DNA of 64,000 nt from Synechococcus sp. CBW1004 (GTDB taxonomy: Bacteria; Cyanobacteriota; Cyanobacteriia; PCC-6307; Cyanobiaceae), in the NCBI RefSeq assembly GCF_015840715.1, contig NZ_CP060397.1, forward strand, positions 2,686,686 to 2,750,685, written 5' to 3'. The notes under the pieces are model-generated. The model was not told where the DNA came from, ran no database searches, and saw only the letters and a program-made list of their open reading frames with translations. Below, in pieces: positions 1 to 11,652 of the stretch. The translations under genes were made by a program, and so were the position numbers. Position 1 is the first letter of the stretch. Each line of letters opens with the position of its first letter.

Positions 1-30
1 TATTTCCGTCTTTGACAGTGGACCCAGGTA

Positions 31-1792
31 GGGACTCCTGAAAAAGCCAGATCGACTGCAGCGCAGCTGGTTTCAGCGGTCGAGGCTCGCTAAACTGGCC
101 TTGCAAGGGGCAATCGATGATTGCTGCAACTGTTCAACCCAGTAGATGTACCGGAAACACCATAACGGGCAGCTTTCAATCGAGGCGTTCCATCTCCCTT
201 TTGGCGGAACATTGGACCCGGACAACCGCTGGGTGATCTTCTCCTCTCTGATGCCATGGGAAGAGCTGGAAGAAACGTATGCCCCTCAGTTCAGCCCCAC
301 GACTGGTGCCCCCGCGAAGTCTGTGAGATTGGCATTTGGTGCGCTGTTCATTAAGCAGCGCCTTGGCTTGAGCGATGAGGAAACCGTCGAGCAGATCCGA
401 GAAAATGCATACATGCAGTATTTTTTGGGTTTTGCCGGCTACACCAGTAAATCACCATTCGACCCGTCGATGATGGTGCATTTCCGCAAGCGTTTCTCAG
501 AGGATGACCTCAAGCGGATCAACGAACTGATTGCAGAACGCGGTAAGGCCATGGTGATCGAGGCTGTGTCGTCACGGCAAGATGACGACCACCCCGACGA
601 TCCAAGTGTTGATGCTGGAACCCAGATCTCCATTGACGATTTCGTGAAGCCAGCAGATTGGCCCGAGGACAAGAACTGGGGAACATTGACCATCGATGCC
701 TCTTGCACGCCAGCCGACATCACCTATCCCACTGATCTGAAGCTACTCAATGAGGCGAGGGAGTCAACCGAACGAATCATTGATGATCTGCGCAGTCAGC
801 ACCCAGATCTGCGTAAGCATAAGCCTCGATATGATCGAGGCAGGGCGCGTGCTGCTTTCCTCAATGTCGCCAAGCAGAAAAAGCCACGTCGTCGCAAAAC
901 AAAAGCCGCAATACGCCGCCAGCTCGACTACCTGCAGCGCAATCTTGATGCCATCGATGCCCTGATCGCCTCTGGCGCAAGCCTTTCGGGTCTCAAGACG
1001 CATTGGTGGAAGAAGCTTCTCGTGATCAGTGAGCTGCACCGACAGCAGACGATCTTGCTGTACTCCAAGACACGCAGCATGCCCGACCGCATCGTCAACT
1101 TGATTCAGCGACATGTTCGCCCCATTGCTCGTGGCAAAGCAAGAGCCGCTTTTGAGTTTGGTGCCAAAATTAGTGTTTCCGTGCGCAATGGCTTTGCCTT
1201 CCTTCACAGGATCAGCTGGGATCCGTACAATGAGTCCGAAGACTTGATTTCACAAGCCAAGAAGTACAAGCGAGAGCATGGCTGCTACCCTGAGCGCATC
1301 TGCGCCGATCGCATCTACATCAACACTAAGAATCGAAACTTCTGTACGAGGAACAATATCCGACTATCTGGCAAACGACTTGGGAGGCCACCGAAGGATC
1401 CAGGAGTCAACGCTGTGCACAAGCAGCAGCTCAGCGCTGACCAGCGCAAGCGAAACGAGGTTGAGGGTGTCTTTGGTTCAGGGAAGCGCAAGTATTCACT
1501 TCAGTTGATCATGGCTCGCCTGCCTCAGGGTGCAGAAACGACGATCTCGATGGCATTCCTGGTGATGTGTGCCGAGAAGATCCTGAGGCTCCTCCGCCTC
1601 TTTTTTGTCGCGATTTATTCCTGGTTTTTGTGCGTTACAACGTCTTGGCTGGCTCTTGGTGGCGCCAAGAAGCATTTGCCAGTTTGAGGCAGCCGAATCG
1701 CCGGTTGCTGTAAAGCCGCGGATTCGAGCTGCCATCACCCCTGTTCGTCGGCTTGCCCCAGTGAGGCACGCGAGTCGTTTTTCAGGAGTCCC
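31..1792 (+). mobile_element. Insertion sequence 1 (IS5/IS1182-like)
   Basis: This is a complete-looking insertion sequence of about 1.76 kb with one transposase gene. The ends are a perfect 15-bp inverted repeat, GGGACTCCTGAAAAA at 31-45 and its complement at 1778-1792. Just inside the left end is a block (CAGATCGACTGCAG) that is nearly the same in the second element at 5028-6745, so both belong to one IS group. I see no convincing target-site duplication, which suggests an old insertion or rearranged flanks. The right end lies only about 30 bp upstream of the start of the glycosyltransferase gene and could therefore affect its expression. Family assignment is from the protein and is approximate. 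Confidence 0.85.
146..1687 (+). CDS. IS transposase, DUF772/DDE type (513 aa)
   Basis: This is the transposase that would cut and join the element ends. The N-terminal third (about residues 15-130) is a DUF772-like domain with the typical LPFGG...NRW opening and a PFDPSMMVHFRKR segment. The catalytic DDE part follows: a first Asp in TIDASCTPADITYPTD, a second around CADRIYINT, and a Glu in NEVEGVFGSGKRKY. The Lys/Arg-rich block between them is usual in this group. The gene is full length with no frameshift, so it could be active. It is clearly related to, but distinct from, the 509-aa transposase at 5143-6672. IS5-group versus IS1182-group membership cannot be settled by eye. Confidence 0.9.
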   Translation: MYRKHHNGQLSIEAFHLPFGGTLDPDNRWVIFSSLMPWEELEETYAPQFSPTTGAPAKSVRLAFGALFIKQRLGLSDEETVEQIRENAYMQYFLGFAGYTSKSPFDPSMMVHFRKRFSEDDLKRINELIAERGKAMVIEAVSSRQDDDHPDDPSVDAGTQISIDDFVKPADWPEDKNWGTLTIDASCTPADITYPTDLKLLNEARESTERIIDDLRSQHPDLRKHKPRYDRGRARAAFLNVAKQKKPRRRKTKAAIRRQLDYLQRNLDAIDALIASGASLSGLKTHWWKKLLVISELHRQQTILLYSKTRSMPDRIVNLIQRHVRPIARGKARAAFEFGAKISVSVRNGFAFLHRISWDPYNESEDLISQAKKYKREHGCYPERICADRIYINTKNRNFCTRNNIRLSGKRLGRPPKDPGVNAVHKQQLSADQRKRNEVEGVFGSGKRKYSLQLIMARLPQGAETTISMAFLVMCAEKILRLLRLFFVAIYSWFLCVTTSWLALGGAKKHLPV

Positions 1793-1828
1793 CAGTTAGA
1801 GTGTTGAACAACTCTGCCTGTTGTGAGC

Positions 1829-3982
1829 ATGTCGGCGCGTGGTTTTGCTTCGCAGTCTCCGACGCCCCCGCCTCGAGCGCTGCAGGGGCAGAAGCCTGGT
1901 CGCCAGGTTCAGTTTGAGCAGTTACTGGCCGCCGATCAGCTGCAACCTGCCGCTGATCTGGCTGTTGATTTAATGAGCACTGATCCAACCACCAGGCTCA
2001 ATGCAGACTTCGTTGCGAGTGTGATCGGTCTTCGTCAACGCCTCGGAGTTGCCGATCCAGGTCTAGCCCTGCTGGATGATTGTATTCGCGCCAATCCCGC
2101 GCATGAAGGCCTCCGCTTGCAGCGAAGTCGTCTGTTTGGGTTGAAGGCTGAGTGGCAGCAGGTGATTGAATCCTGGTATGGCTGGTTTCCAGCCTCGACG
2201 GCTTTTGCTCCTGGATTTGACAAGTTCCTAGCAGGCTATATTCAGTCTGCTGCGAAAGCCTTCAGCGAGCACCGTTATTTTGATGGTGCCCTGATTTGTT
2301 GCCGCTATCTGGCTTTTCGCTCTGATAATGCTGATTTATGGTCGAATCTTGGCATCTTTCAGACACGCCTGAGTCACTTTGGTGCCAGCGAGAAGAGCCT
2401 GCTGAATTCGATTCGCCTCAACCCGAGTCGATCGAATGTATGGAATAGCCTCGGCAACCTCTATTCCAAGACGGCGCGCCATGACAAGGCTATTGAGGCG
2501 TTCCGGAAGTCGATCGAGCTTGAACCCTCGAATCCTAACCCTTGGTCTAATCTCGCTAACGAGCATCACATCAAGGCCGAGCTTGATGAGGCCTATCGTT
2601 GCAGTGCCAAGGCCATTGAATTGAAGCCCGACTCGCCACCGAGTTTCGACCATCTCACCCGCATGCGCAGGGTCTGTGACTTTGCTGGTATCCAGAAGCA
2701 AGACTGGTTTGATGCTGCGCAAACCATGCCTGTCAATTCTATTCCGTTCACATCGCTGAACTTTCTGACGCTTGCGGAAACCCATGATCAGCATCTGAAG
2801 CTGCGTGCTGTCTATGAACGGTGGGCGCAGTGGGTCCAGAACCCTGCCTACCAAAGTCCAATCTCGCAACCCATGATTGCCCGGCTAGGCAGGGATGGTG
2901 CGCCGATACGCATCGGTTTACTCAGTGCTGATCTGCGGCAGCACTCTGTTGCCAAATTTCTGAATCCTATCGTCGACCAACTCGATCGTCACCGCTTTGA
3001 GCTGGAGGCTTTTTCCTGCTATCCGGACCCCAATGATCCTGTTCAGAAGGAATTACGTATCAAGATCCCGCAGTTTCATGATGTTGAGCGCCTGAGCCAT
3101 CGCGAACTGGCCTCCCTTGTTCGTGAGCGCTCGATCGACGTTCTCATGGACCTCACTGGCTTTACGAACCACAATCGTGCGGGCGTTGTTGCTTATCGTC
3201 CTGCGCCTGTCCAGATTGGCTGGCTCGGATATCCCGGTACGACCGCTCTGGCTGATCTGGATTATCTGCTGTTGGATCAATACCTGGCTCCTGCTTCACC
3301 GGATTACATGGTTGAGAAAGCCTTGATCATGCAGGGTTCATCAGTCTGCTTTGGCTCCATGACGGAAATTGCGATTACAGAAGAGCTTCCCTGTCAACGC
3401 AATGGCCACGTATCTTTTGGCAGTCTTAATAACAGCTATAAGCTCACCCCTAAGGTTGTAGACCTCTGGGCGTCGGTCTTGCGTCAGGTCCCCAACTCAA
3501 GACTGCTCTTCTATCGGCGGGAGTTTGAGTCGCGTTTGTTGCGTGAGAACTTGTCCGCCGAGTTCGCGTCTCGCGGTGTTGATCCTTCTCGTTTGACCAT
3601 GATCAATAATCGTGCACAGGGGCGTTACTTCCTGGATTGTTACAATGACATTGATCTTTCGATGGATACCTTTCCTGTGGTGGGAGGAACGACAACCTGC
3701 GATGCTCTCTGGATGGGTGTTCCAGTTGTCGGCCTCGAAGGTACGAATATTCACCAGCGCGTCTGCTCTGCAATCCTGCGCAATCTTGGTTGCCCTGAGT
3801 TGGTTGCTGTCTCCGAGGAGGAGTTTATTGCCAAGTCTGTTGCCCTGGCTCAGGATGTCCCTCGACTCATTCATTATCGCTCGACTCTGCGTGAGCAGAT
3901 GCGTCAATCTGTGCTGTGTGATGCCCACGCCTTTGCGCGCAATTTTGAAGTGGCGATTACATCCGCTGTTCAGTCTGCTTAG
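1829..3982 (+). CDS. TPR glycosyltransferase, SPINDLY/O-GlcNAc transferase-like (GT41)
   Basis: This is probably a protein O-glycosyltransferase that moves a sugar from a nucleotide sugar to Ser/Thr of proteins. Roughly residues 160-290 are tetratricopeptide repeats (NVWNSLGNLYSKTARHDKAI is one helix pair) that would bind the acceptor. From about residue 360 the GT41 catalytic region begins with RIGLLSADLRQHSV, then VQIGWLGYPGTT, and a C-terminal DTFPVVGGTTTCDALWMGVP segment typical of the nucleotide-sugar site. GTG (1823) or ATG (1829) could be the start; an in-frame stop lies just upstream, so the insertion sequence ending at 1792 did not truncate the coding region. Base composition is poorer in GC than the core genes. 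It is paired with the methyltransferase downstream, and the two are bracketed by insertion sequences. Confidence 0.88.
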   Translation: MSARGFASQSPTPPPRALQGQKPGRQVQFEQLLAADQLQPAADLAVDLMSTDPTTRLNADFVASVIGLRQRLGVADPGLALLDDCIRANPAHEGLRLQRSRLFGLKAEWQQVIESWYGWFPASTAFAPGFDKFLAGYIQSAAKAFSEHRYFDGALICCRYLAFRSDNADLWSNLGIFQTRLSHFGASEKSLLNSIRLNPSRSNVWNSLGNLYSKTARHDKAIEAFRKSIELEPSNPNPWSNLANEHHIKAELDEAYRCSAKAIELKPDSPPSFDHLTRMRRVCDFAGIQKQDWFDAAQTMPVNSIPFTSLNFLTLAETHDQHLKLRAVYERWAQWVQNPAYQSPISQPMIARLGRDGAPIRIGLLSADLRQHSVAKFLNPIVDQLDRHRFELEAFSCYPDPNDPVQKELRIKIPQFHDVERLSHRELASLVRERSIDVLMDLTGFTNHNRAGVVAYRPAPVQIGWLGYPGTTALADLDYLLLDQYLAPASPDYMVEKALIMQGSSVCFGSMTEIAITEELPCQRNGHVSFGSLNNSYKLTPKVVDLWASVLRQVPNSRLLFYRREFESRLLRENLSAEFASRGVDPSRLTMINNRAQGRYFLDCYNDIDLSMDTFPVVGGTTTCDALWMGVPVVGLEGTNIHQRVCSAILRNLGCPELVAVSEEEFIAKSVALAQDVPRLIHYRSTLREQMRQSVLCDAHAFARNFEVAITSAVQSA

Positions 3983-4014
3983 TTGGCCTCAACCCTTCGC
4001 TCGCTTGTATCTGT

Positions 4015-4764
4015 ATGAAGCCAAACTCTCCCCATTGGCAGCATGTCTTCGGATGGCTCGATCTTGAGGCGGCTTTCTTTACGTGTGCTTATGCAGCCGA
4101 GTTTCTGGGCGAGGGGCTCGTTTTCAACTCGCTCGAGATAGGCGTTCATCACGGCAAGTATTTTCTGGTTCTCGAGCAGCTGACGCCTCCGGACGGGGAT
4201 TGTTGGGCTGTGGATGTGTTTTCGCGGCAGGATCTCAATGTGGATCACTCAGGTCGCGGCAATCAACGGATCTTTCTGCAGCATGTTGCCGATTTCGCCA
4301 AGCATCCTCAGCGCGTGAAGTCGCTGGAGCTGGATTCTCTCGATCTCGACCCAGCGCGGTTGGGTCGCCATCAATTTGGTTTGATTTCGATTGACGGTGG
4401 CCATACAGCTACGCATACGATCAACGACCTTCAGGTCGGCCAGGAGCTACTCGGCCCATATGGAATGCTCATACTTGATGACATCCTCAATCAGGACTGG
4501 CTCGGTGTCGTCTCGGGAGCGACATCCTTCTTCTCTTCACCCCTGGCGCGAAGGCTGGTTCCTTTCGCTATTGGCTTCAACAAGCTTTTCTGTTGTCACT
4601 TCTCACATTCGGATGCTGTCCTGGCCCGATTGGAGGCGGATCCGTCTGTTCTGGCTCGATACAACCTCCGGATCCGCAAGAGAACGTCTTTTTGTGGGTT
4701 TCCTATGCTTTCGCTCGGTGTCTTGGACTTGGAGCGCGACTCATCCGTCCTTCCGTCGTCTTGA
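4015..4764 (+). CDS. Class I SAM-dependent methyltransferase (249 aa)
   Basis: This is a small soluble methyltransferase of the Methyltransf_24 kind. The SAM-binding glycine motif is SLEIGVHHGKYF near residues 40-51, followed by an acidic second strand (CWAVDVF) and a LISIDGGHTATH segment that resembles the metal or acceptor side of this family; LILDDILNQDW supplies further acidic residues. It starts 32 bp after the glycosyltransferase and is probably cotranscribed. In glycan islands such enzymes usually methylate sugars or modify glycosylated surface proteins, but the acceptor here is unknown. Composition matches the glycosyltransferase and differs from the GC-rich core. Confidence 0.8.
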   Translation: MKPNSPHWQHVFGWLDLEAAFFTCAYAAEFLGEGLVFNSLEIGVHHGKYFLVLEQLTPPDGDCWAVDVFSRQDLNVDHSGRGNQRIFLQHVADFAKHPQRVKSLELDSLDLDPARLGRHQFGLISIDGGHTATHTINDLQVGQELLGPYGMLILDDILNQDWLGVVSGATSFFSSPLARRLVPFAIGFNKLFCCHFSHSDAVLARLEADPSVLARYNLRIRKRTSFCGFPMLSLGVLDLERDSSVLPSS

Positions 4765-5021
4765 TCTCCGCGACAGTTCAATCGTTCCTATGGCTGTGGA
4801 AGCTTAGGTGGTCAGGAAGGTGTCTCAGTCTCATGGGATGCCGGTGTTTCATGGCAGTGCGATGAGCCCCCGGCTGCTCTCTATCATTCAGCGACTGCCT
4901 TTTGCTACATCCGAGGATCTGCAGGCTGCTTTCCCTCAGGACGCGGTCGCCTGATTCCGCTTCTTTTGCCATCCAATCTAGCAGTCTCAGCATGCTGGCA
5001 TGTCGCTGCATTCCCTGGTTT
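4765..5021. other. Gene-poor segment before IS 2, possible decayed coding DNA
   Basis: No convincing intact gene is present. One strand carries a short reading frame, ATG 4838 to TGA 4954 (38 aa), with codon use like that of its neighbours. A second frame is open from the methyltransferase stop into the insertion site at 5027 but has no start codon. The pattern suggests remains of a frameshifted gene rather than a functional one. Confidence 0.3.
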
Positions 5022-5027
5022 TATTTA
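5022..5027. repeat. Target-site duplication of IS 2 (left copy)
   Basis: The hexamer TATTTA directly precedes the left end of the second insertion sequence and recurs at 6746-6751 directly after its right end. The final TA is also complementary across the two ends, so the true duplication could be slightly shorter. Confidence 0.65.
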
Positions 5028-6745
5028 GGGCTTCCTGAATAAGGGCAGATCCACTGCAGTGCAATGGATCTCGGCAGTTTCTGACGGTAAAATGTGCGTG
5101 AACGGGCCGATCTGAGCCCAAAAGCGGTCCGGAGGTTTCCACATGTATCGGCGTGAGCATCGTTATCAGCTCTCGTTCGAAAACTTCTTCCTGCCGTTTG
5201 GCGGCAAACTCTCCGGTGATAATCGGTGGATCAAGCTGGCTGAGCTCATTCCGTGGGATGAACTGGAGGACGACTACGCGGCGCAATTCTGTAAGGGCTT
5301 TGGAGCACCGGCAAAACCCTTTCGCATGGCACTGGGTGCCTTGATCATCAAGGCCCGTCTCGGGCTCACGGATGAAGAACTGGTGGAGCAGATCAAGGAA
5401 AACCCCTATCTCCAGTTTTTCATTGGCTTGGAAGCGTTCCAGTCTTCGGCGCCGTTTGATCCATCGATGATGGTGTATTTCCGCAAGCGCTTGCCAGAAG
5501 CGATTGTGAATGACTGCAATGAACGGATTGTGCGCCACGGCCTGAAAATGATTCGCTCATCAGATCCCCAGGGCCCAGCGGATGACGACAGCAGTGGCGG
5601 ATCGACCAGTCCTCCCGACCAACCAAAGCCATCCTCGCAGAAGCAGCCGAATCAGGGTTCACTCTTGATCGATGCCACCTGTGCGCCGGTGGATATCCGT
5701 CATCCCACCGATCTATCCCTGCTCAATGAAGCCAGGGAGATGACTGAGATCCTGATTGATGCGATGCATCCCCACGTCAGGGAACGCTTTGGCCACAAGC
5801 CGCGTACACACCGCAAAAAGGCGAGGCGGCAGTTTCTTGCAGTGGCCAAAAAGAAGAAGCCAAGGATCAGCAAGATCCGCAAAGCGATCAAACAGCAGCT
5901 TGGTCACCTCAAGCGGAATCTGGCAAGCGTTGACGCCCTGATCGCCTGTGGTGGCTGCCTTCTGGCCGCCGGACGGCATATCTACCGGAAGTTGCTGGTG
6001 ATCAGCGAGCTGGTCCGCCAGCAGACCATTCTCTATCACGCAGACAGCAGAAGTATCCCAGATCGCATCGTCAGCCTCTGCCAGGCACATATCAGGCCGA
6101 TTGTCCGCGGGAAAGCTCGTTGCAATGTTGAGTTCGGAGCCAAGATCTCAATCTCTGTCACCGGCGAGGGATTCACCTTCCTCGATCGCCTGAGTTATGA
6201 CCCCTACAACGAAGGAGAAGACCTCAAGGGTCAAGCGATTTCCTATCGGCGTCGCCATGGTCACTATCCGCAGGTGATTTGTGCTGACCAGATCTACCGC
6301 ACAAGATCGAACCGTGCTTTCTGCCAGCGCCATGGAATCCGTTTGAGTGGCCCGCGACTTGGACGGCCGAAGAACGATCCTGAATTGGTGGCTGCCGAGA
6401 AGCAGCAGTTCATCGATGACCAGCGCCAAAGGAATGCCGTTGAAGGCAAGATCGGCCAAGGCAAGAGGCGTTTTGGACTGGGCCTGATACGTGAGAAGCT
6501 CGCTGTGACCCAGGGTTCAACCATCGCACTCAATATTCTGGTGATGAACCTCGAGAAGCTGCTGGAGCTTCTTTTTGTTCTTTTTGCGTCCTGGCTGCAA
6601 CTTCTCCTGTGCAATCAACCAGGCAAGGGGTCACCATTCGTGTGTGTGAGCACTCATCTCAGCCCCACATGAACGGCCAGTCTCCGCCTCACTCAGGCTC
6701 GGCTCTTTGACAGCTTGACCTCCCTCTCACTTTTTCAGGAAGCCC
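5028..6745 (+). mobile_element. Insertion sequence 2 (IS5/IS1182-like)
   Basis: This is a 1.72-kb insertion sequence with ends GGGCTTCCTGAATAA (5028-5042) and the complement of GGGCTTCCTGAAAAA (6731-6745), 14 of 15 matched. It is flanked by the direct repeat TATTTA (5022-5027 and 6746-6751), which indicates a recent insertion. End sequence and transposase are related to the element at 31-1792 and the orientation is the same, so the two bracket a 3.2-kb glycan segment in composite-transposon fashion. Confidence 0.9.
5143..6672 (+). CDS. IS transposase, DUF772/DDE type (509 aa)
   Basis: This is an intact transposase homologous to the one at 146-1687 along its whole length. The shared landmarks are the LPFGGKLSGDNRW opening, PFDPSMMVYFRKR, a first catalytic Asp in LIDATCAPVDIRHPTD, CADQIYRTRSNR around the second, and a Glu in NAVEGKIGQGKRRFG. 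A good ribosome-binding sequence (CGGAGG) lies before ATG 5143. The two proteins differ at many positions, so these are two separate elements of one group and not a recent duplication. Confidence 0.9.
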   Translation: MYRREHRYQLSFENFFLPFGGKLSGDNRWIKLAELIPWDELEDDYAAQFCKGFGAPAKPFRMALGALIIKARLGLTDEELVEQIKENPYLQFFIGLEAFQSSAPFDPSMMVYFRKRLPEAIVNDCNERIVRHGLKMIRSSDPQGPADDDSSGGSTSPPDQPKPSSQKQPNQGSLLIDATCAPVDIRHPTDLSLLNEAREMTEILIDAMHPHVRERFGHKPRTHRKKARRQFLAVAKKKKPRISKIRKAIKQQLGHLKRNLASVDALIACGGCLLAAGRHIYRKLLVISELVRQQTILYHADSRSIPDRIVSLCQAHIRPIVRGKARCNVEFGAKISISVTGEGFTFLDRLSYDPYNEGEDLKGQAISYRRRHGHYPQVICADQIYRTRSNRAFCQRHGIRLSGPRLGRPKNDPELVAAEKQQFIDDQRQRNAVEGKIGQGKRRFGLGLIREKLAVTQGSTIALNILVMNLEKLLELLFVLFASWLQLLLCNQPGKGSPFVCVSTHLSPT

Positions 6746-6751
6746 TATTTA
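6746..6751. repeat. Target-site duplication of IS 2 (right copy)
   Basis: TATTTA follows the right terminal inverted repeat and is identical to the hexamer before the left end. Confidence 0.65.
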
Positions 6752-6784
6752 TATGGATCTTCTGTTCTCTTTGGCGCGACTGCC

Positions 6785-7084
6785 GTGCACATCTGTATCG
6801 TCGGTGGAATGATGTACGCCATCGGGATCAGAGGTGCGCTTATTTTCCAGTCTTCCTGCTTCGATCTGTCGCCTGCCACTCGTCGTAGAGTAGAGGCTCA
6901 GATGGCCGGTTTGCTCTCTGCTGCTCCGCTTCCTGTCTCGGTCCATAACTTGACAGATGGGCCTGTTTTAATCGAGAGTGGTGCTGTTCGTCTCTTGAGT
7001 CATGGAACAGTTGTCCCAGCCTTCCACCATTACCATCGACGGCAGGGAGTTCTCATTGGACTCTCTATCCGCCGAGGCGCGTGA
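6785..7084 (+). pseudogene. Possible remnant of a gene interrupted by IS 2
   Basis: A reading frame (99 aa if GTG 6785 is used) runs out of the insertion site and overlaps the start of the next gene by 83 bp. If the insertion and one target repeat are removed, the frame continues upstream without a stop to position 4866. The middle part (SPATRRRVEAQMAGLL) looks protein-like; the last third overlaps a better-supported gene in another frame and is probably not real. I recognise no family. It may be the decayed 3' end of the gene in which the insertion sequence landed. Confidence 0.3.
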
Positions 7085-7205
7085 ACAGATCGCGCGCATC
7101 AGTGCCGCTGATCGTCGCCTTCAGGAGTTGCAGGTTGATTTCGTCATCACTCAGACTGCTCGCGCTTCATTCGCTGAGAAGTTGAAGACCCTGCTCCCTG
7201 CCTAA
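7002..7205 (+). CDS. Small DUF6447-like protein (67 aa)
   Basis: This short acidic and helical protein opens with TITIDGREFSLDSLSAEARE and ends in a helix with ARASFAEKLKTLLPA. The pattern (a beta-hairpin with DG, then SLS.EA..Q, then two helices) matches the short family I believe is catalogued as DUF6447, often found beside glycan or surface-protein genes in cyanobacteria and Proteobacteria. Its function is unknown. It lies between the insertion sequence and the acyltransferase gene, within the island of lower GC. Confidence 0.65.
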   Translation: MEQLSQPSTITIDGREFSLDSLSAEAREQIARISAADRRLQELQVDFVITQTARASFAEKLKTLLPA

Positions 7206-7469
7206 GCCTTGCGTTCGCGCCTGGGGCCTGGGTCCCTGGGCGCGTTCACGCTGCCCTCACGTGATGGTGGTGACTGCGCTGGTGTCACCTGCAGAGCACC
7301 ATTCCATTCAATGAGCCACTTTGATCCAGATTAGCTGAGAACTCCCCTGCAGACTCGGCTTTTGATGGTGTGGGTTTCGGAGTCGCTCCCTCACTTGCGC
7401 GGCTACGGATGGATGCTCTGCTTTCTGATTCCGTCTTAACTTTGTCGCGATCCTTGGCAGGAGGTGATG

Positions 7470-8012
7470 ATGCTGGAAGTCCATCCCACCGCAATGATCT
7501 CGTCATTGGCTGACATTGAGCCATCGTCGCGAGGATCGTTGATCTCCATTGGCGAAGATTCTGTCGTTGATAGCTTCGTCAAATTCAAGCCCGCTGGCGG
7601 CTTGGGCGCAGTTCGGATTGGCAGTCGATGTGTGATCAATTCTGGTTGCGTTATCTATACCGGAAATGGTATCTCCATTGGCGATGATGTGGCCATAGCC
7701 GCAAATTGTACCCTTGCTCCCGTTAATCATGCCTTTGAAGATGCTGATGAGCTGATTCGTAAGCAGGGTTTTCTTCCGAGTAGGGGGGGGATACGTATTG
7801 GCAATGATGTCTGGATCGGCGCTAACTGTGTCCTTCTGGATGGCGCCGTCCTGGAGGATGGTGTGGTCGTCGCCGCCGGTTCGGTTGTACGGTCCCGCCT
7901 GCACGCTTATGGCGTCTACGCCGGTACGCCCCTCCGCCTGATCAGGCAGCGTGTGCCCCGCAGCCGGTCCACCGATGGCCCTGCAGCCGGCCCCCAGCAG
8001 CCACGTCTGTAG
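7470..8012 (+). CDS. Hexapeptide-repeat acyltransferase (left-handed beta-helix)
   Basis: This is probably an O- or N-acetyltransferase acting on a sugar of a surface glycan, using acetyl-CoA. The protein is built of hexapeptide repeats ([LIV]-G-X4), for example [15 protein letters not shown] and [15 protein letters not shown]. An NHAFED segment carries a likely catalytic His, and [21 protein letters not shown] is the coil closure seen in the WbbJ/maltose acetyltransferase group. AGGAGG at 7459-7464 supports ATG 7470 (or 7467). A run of eight G at 7783-7790 lies inside the gene, at the SRGGIRIG codons. The gene ends 23 bp before secA. Confidence 0.85.
   Translation: MLEVHPTAMISSLADIEPSSRGSLISIGEDSVVDSFVKFKPAGGLGAVRIGSRCVINSGCVIYTGNGISIGDDVAIAANCTLAPVNHAFEDADELIRKQGFLPSRGGIRIGNDVWIGANCVLLDGAVLEDGVVVAAGSVVRSRLHAYGVYAGTPLRLIRQRVPRSRSTDGPAAGPQQPRL
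7783..7790 (+). repeat. G8 homopolymer inside the acyltransferase gene
   Basis: Eight consecutive G lie within the coding sequence. Slippage by one base would truncate the acyltransferase in its last third, so this is a candidate phase-variation tract; a chance run cannot be excluded. Confidence 0.6.
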
Positions 8013-8035
8013 ACTGTGCGCCCCGACCTGCCGCC

Positions 8036-10887
<2,852 letters not shown>

Positions 10888-10888
<1 letters not shown>

Positions 10889-11652
10889 TGACTGCAGCCA
10901 TCGCTTCCCCTGTTCTGGAGCTCAGGGATGTCTGGCTGAAGATACCGGTCAACAGTCAGGAGGCGCGTACGATCAAGAAGGCTCTGCTTCGTTCTCTGAC
11001 AGGTGGTGCTGTGCACCAGACCCGCACCGGAGCCGAGGTGGAAGCTCTGCGTGGTATCACCTGTACCATCCACCACGGTGAAAGGGTTGCCCTGATCGGG
11101 CACAATGGCGCCGGGAAGAGCACCTTCCTCCGCCTGATCTCTGGGATCTATACGGCCACGGCCGGATTCTTCCGAGCCAGTTGCCCTGTTTACCCGATGA
11201 TTCAGAAGAGCTTCCTGACCGGCCCTGAGCTCAGTGGCCTCCAGGCGGTCAAGGGGCATTACCTGCTGGCCCATGGTCATCTGCGTGGTTTTTCCCAGTA
11301 CCTCGAAGACATTGTTGCATTTTCAGAGCTGGGAGACTTCATTCATCTGCCCATGAAGGGTTATAGCGAAGGCATGTCTGCCAGGCTCTTGTTCGCTCTG
11401 TTGACCTCTGGTAGTCACGACTGCCTGGCTCTGGATGAAGGCTTCGGCGCCGGGGATGCTCGTTTTTTTGAACGTGCACAGCAGCGTATGGAGGAGTTCA
11501 TCGAGGCCGCTGGCACGCTGATCCTGGCAAGCCATGCCGACGATCTCTTGCGTCAGTTCTGCAGGCGCGGTCTGGTGTTCCATCGTGGTGAAATCGTCTT
11601 TGACGGCCCGCTTGACGACTCTCTTGCCTTTTATCATGAAACCTGTTGCTGA
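10888..11652 (+). CDS. Polysaccharide ABC exporter, ATP-binding subunit (Wzt/TagH-like)
   Basis: This is the ATPase of a polysaccharide exporter of the O-antigen/teichoic-acid type. Walker A is GHNGAGKST (about residues 71-79), the signature is YSEGMSARL, and Walker B is CLALDEGFGAGD. The N-terminal LRDVWLKIPV segment and the long KALLRSLTGG insert before the core are typical of Wzt. It lacks the C-terminal carbohydrate-binding domain found in longer Wzt proteins, so it is the short form. It starts within the secA stop codon and overlaps the permease gene by 17 bp, so the two subunits are made together. The exported glycan is unknown but may be assembled by the island upstream of secA. Confidence 0.9.

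Noticed and set aside
24-30. Target-site duplication for the first insertion sequence
   Set aside because: The bases before 31 and after 1792 (GGTA and CAGTTAG) do not match well enough to call a duplication.
4838-4954. Short frame of 38 codons before the second insertion sequence
   Set aside because: Codon use is plausible but there is no ribosome-binding site at a proper distance and no family; kept only as part of a possible decayed gene.
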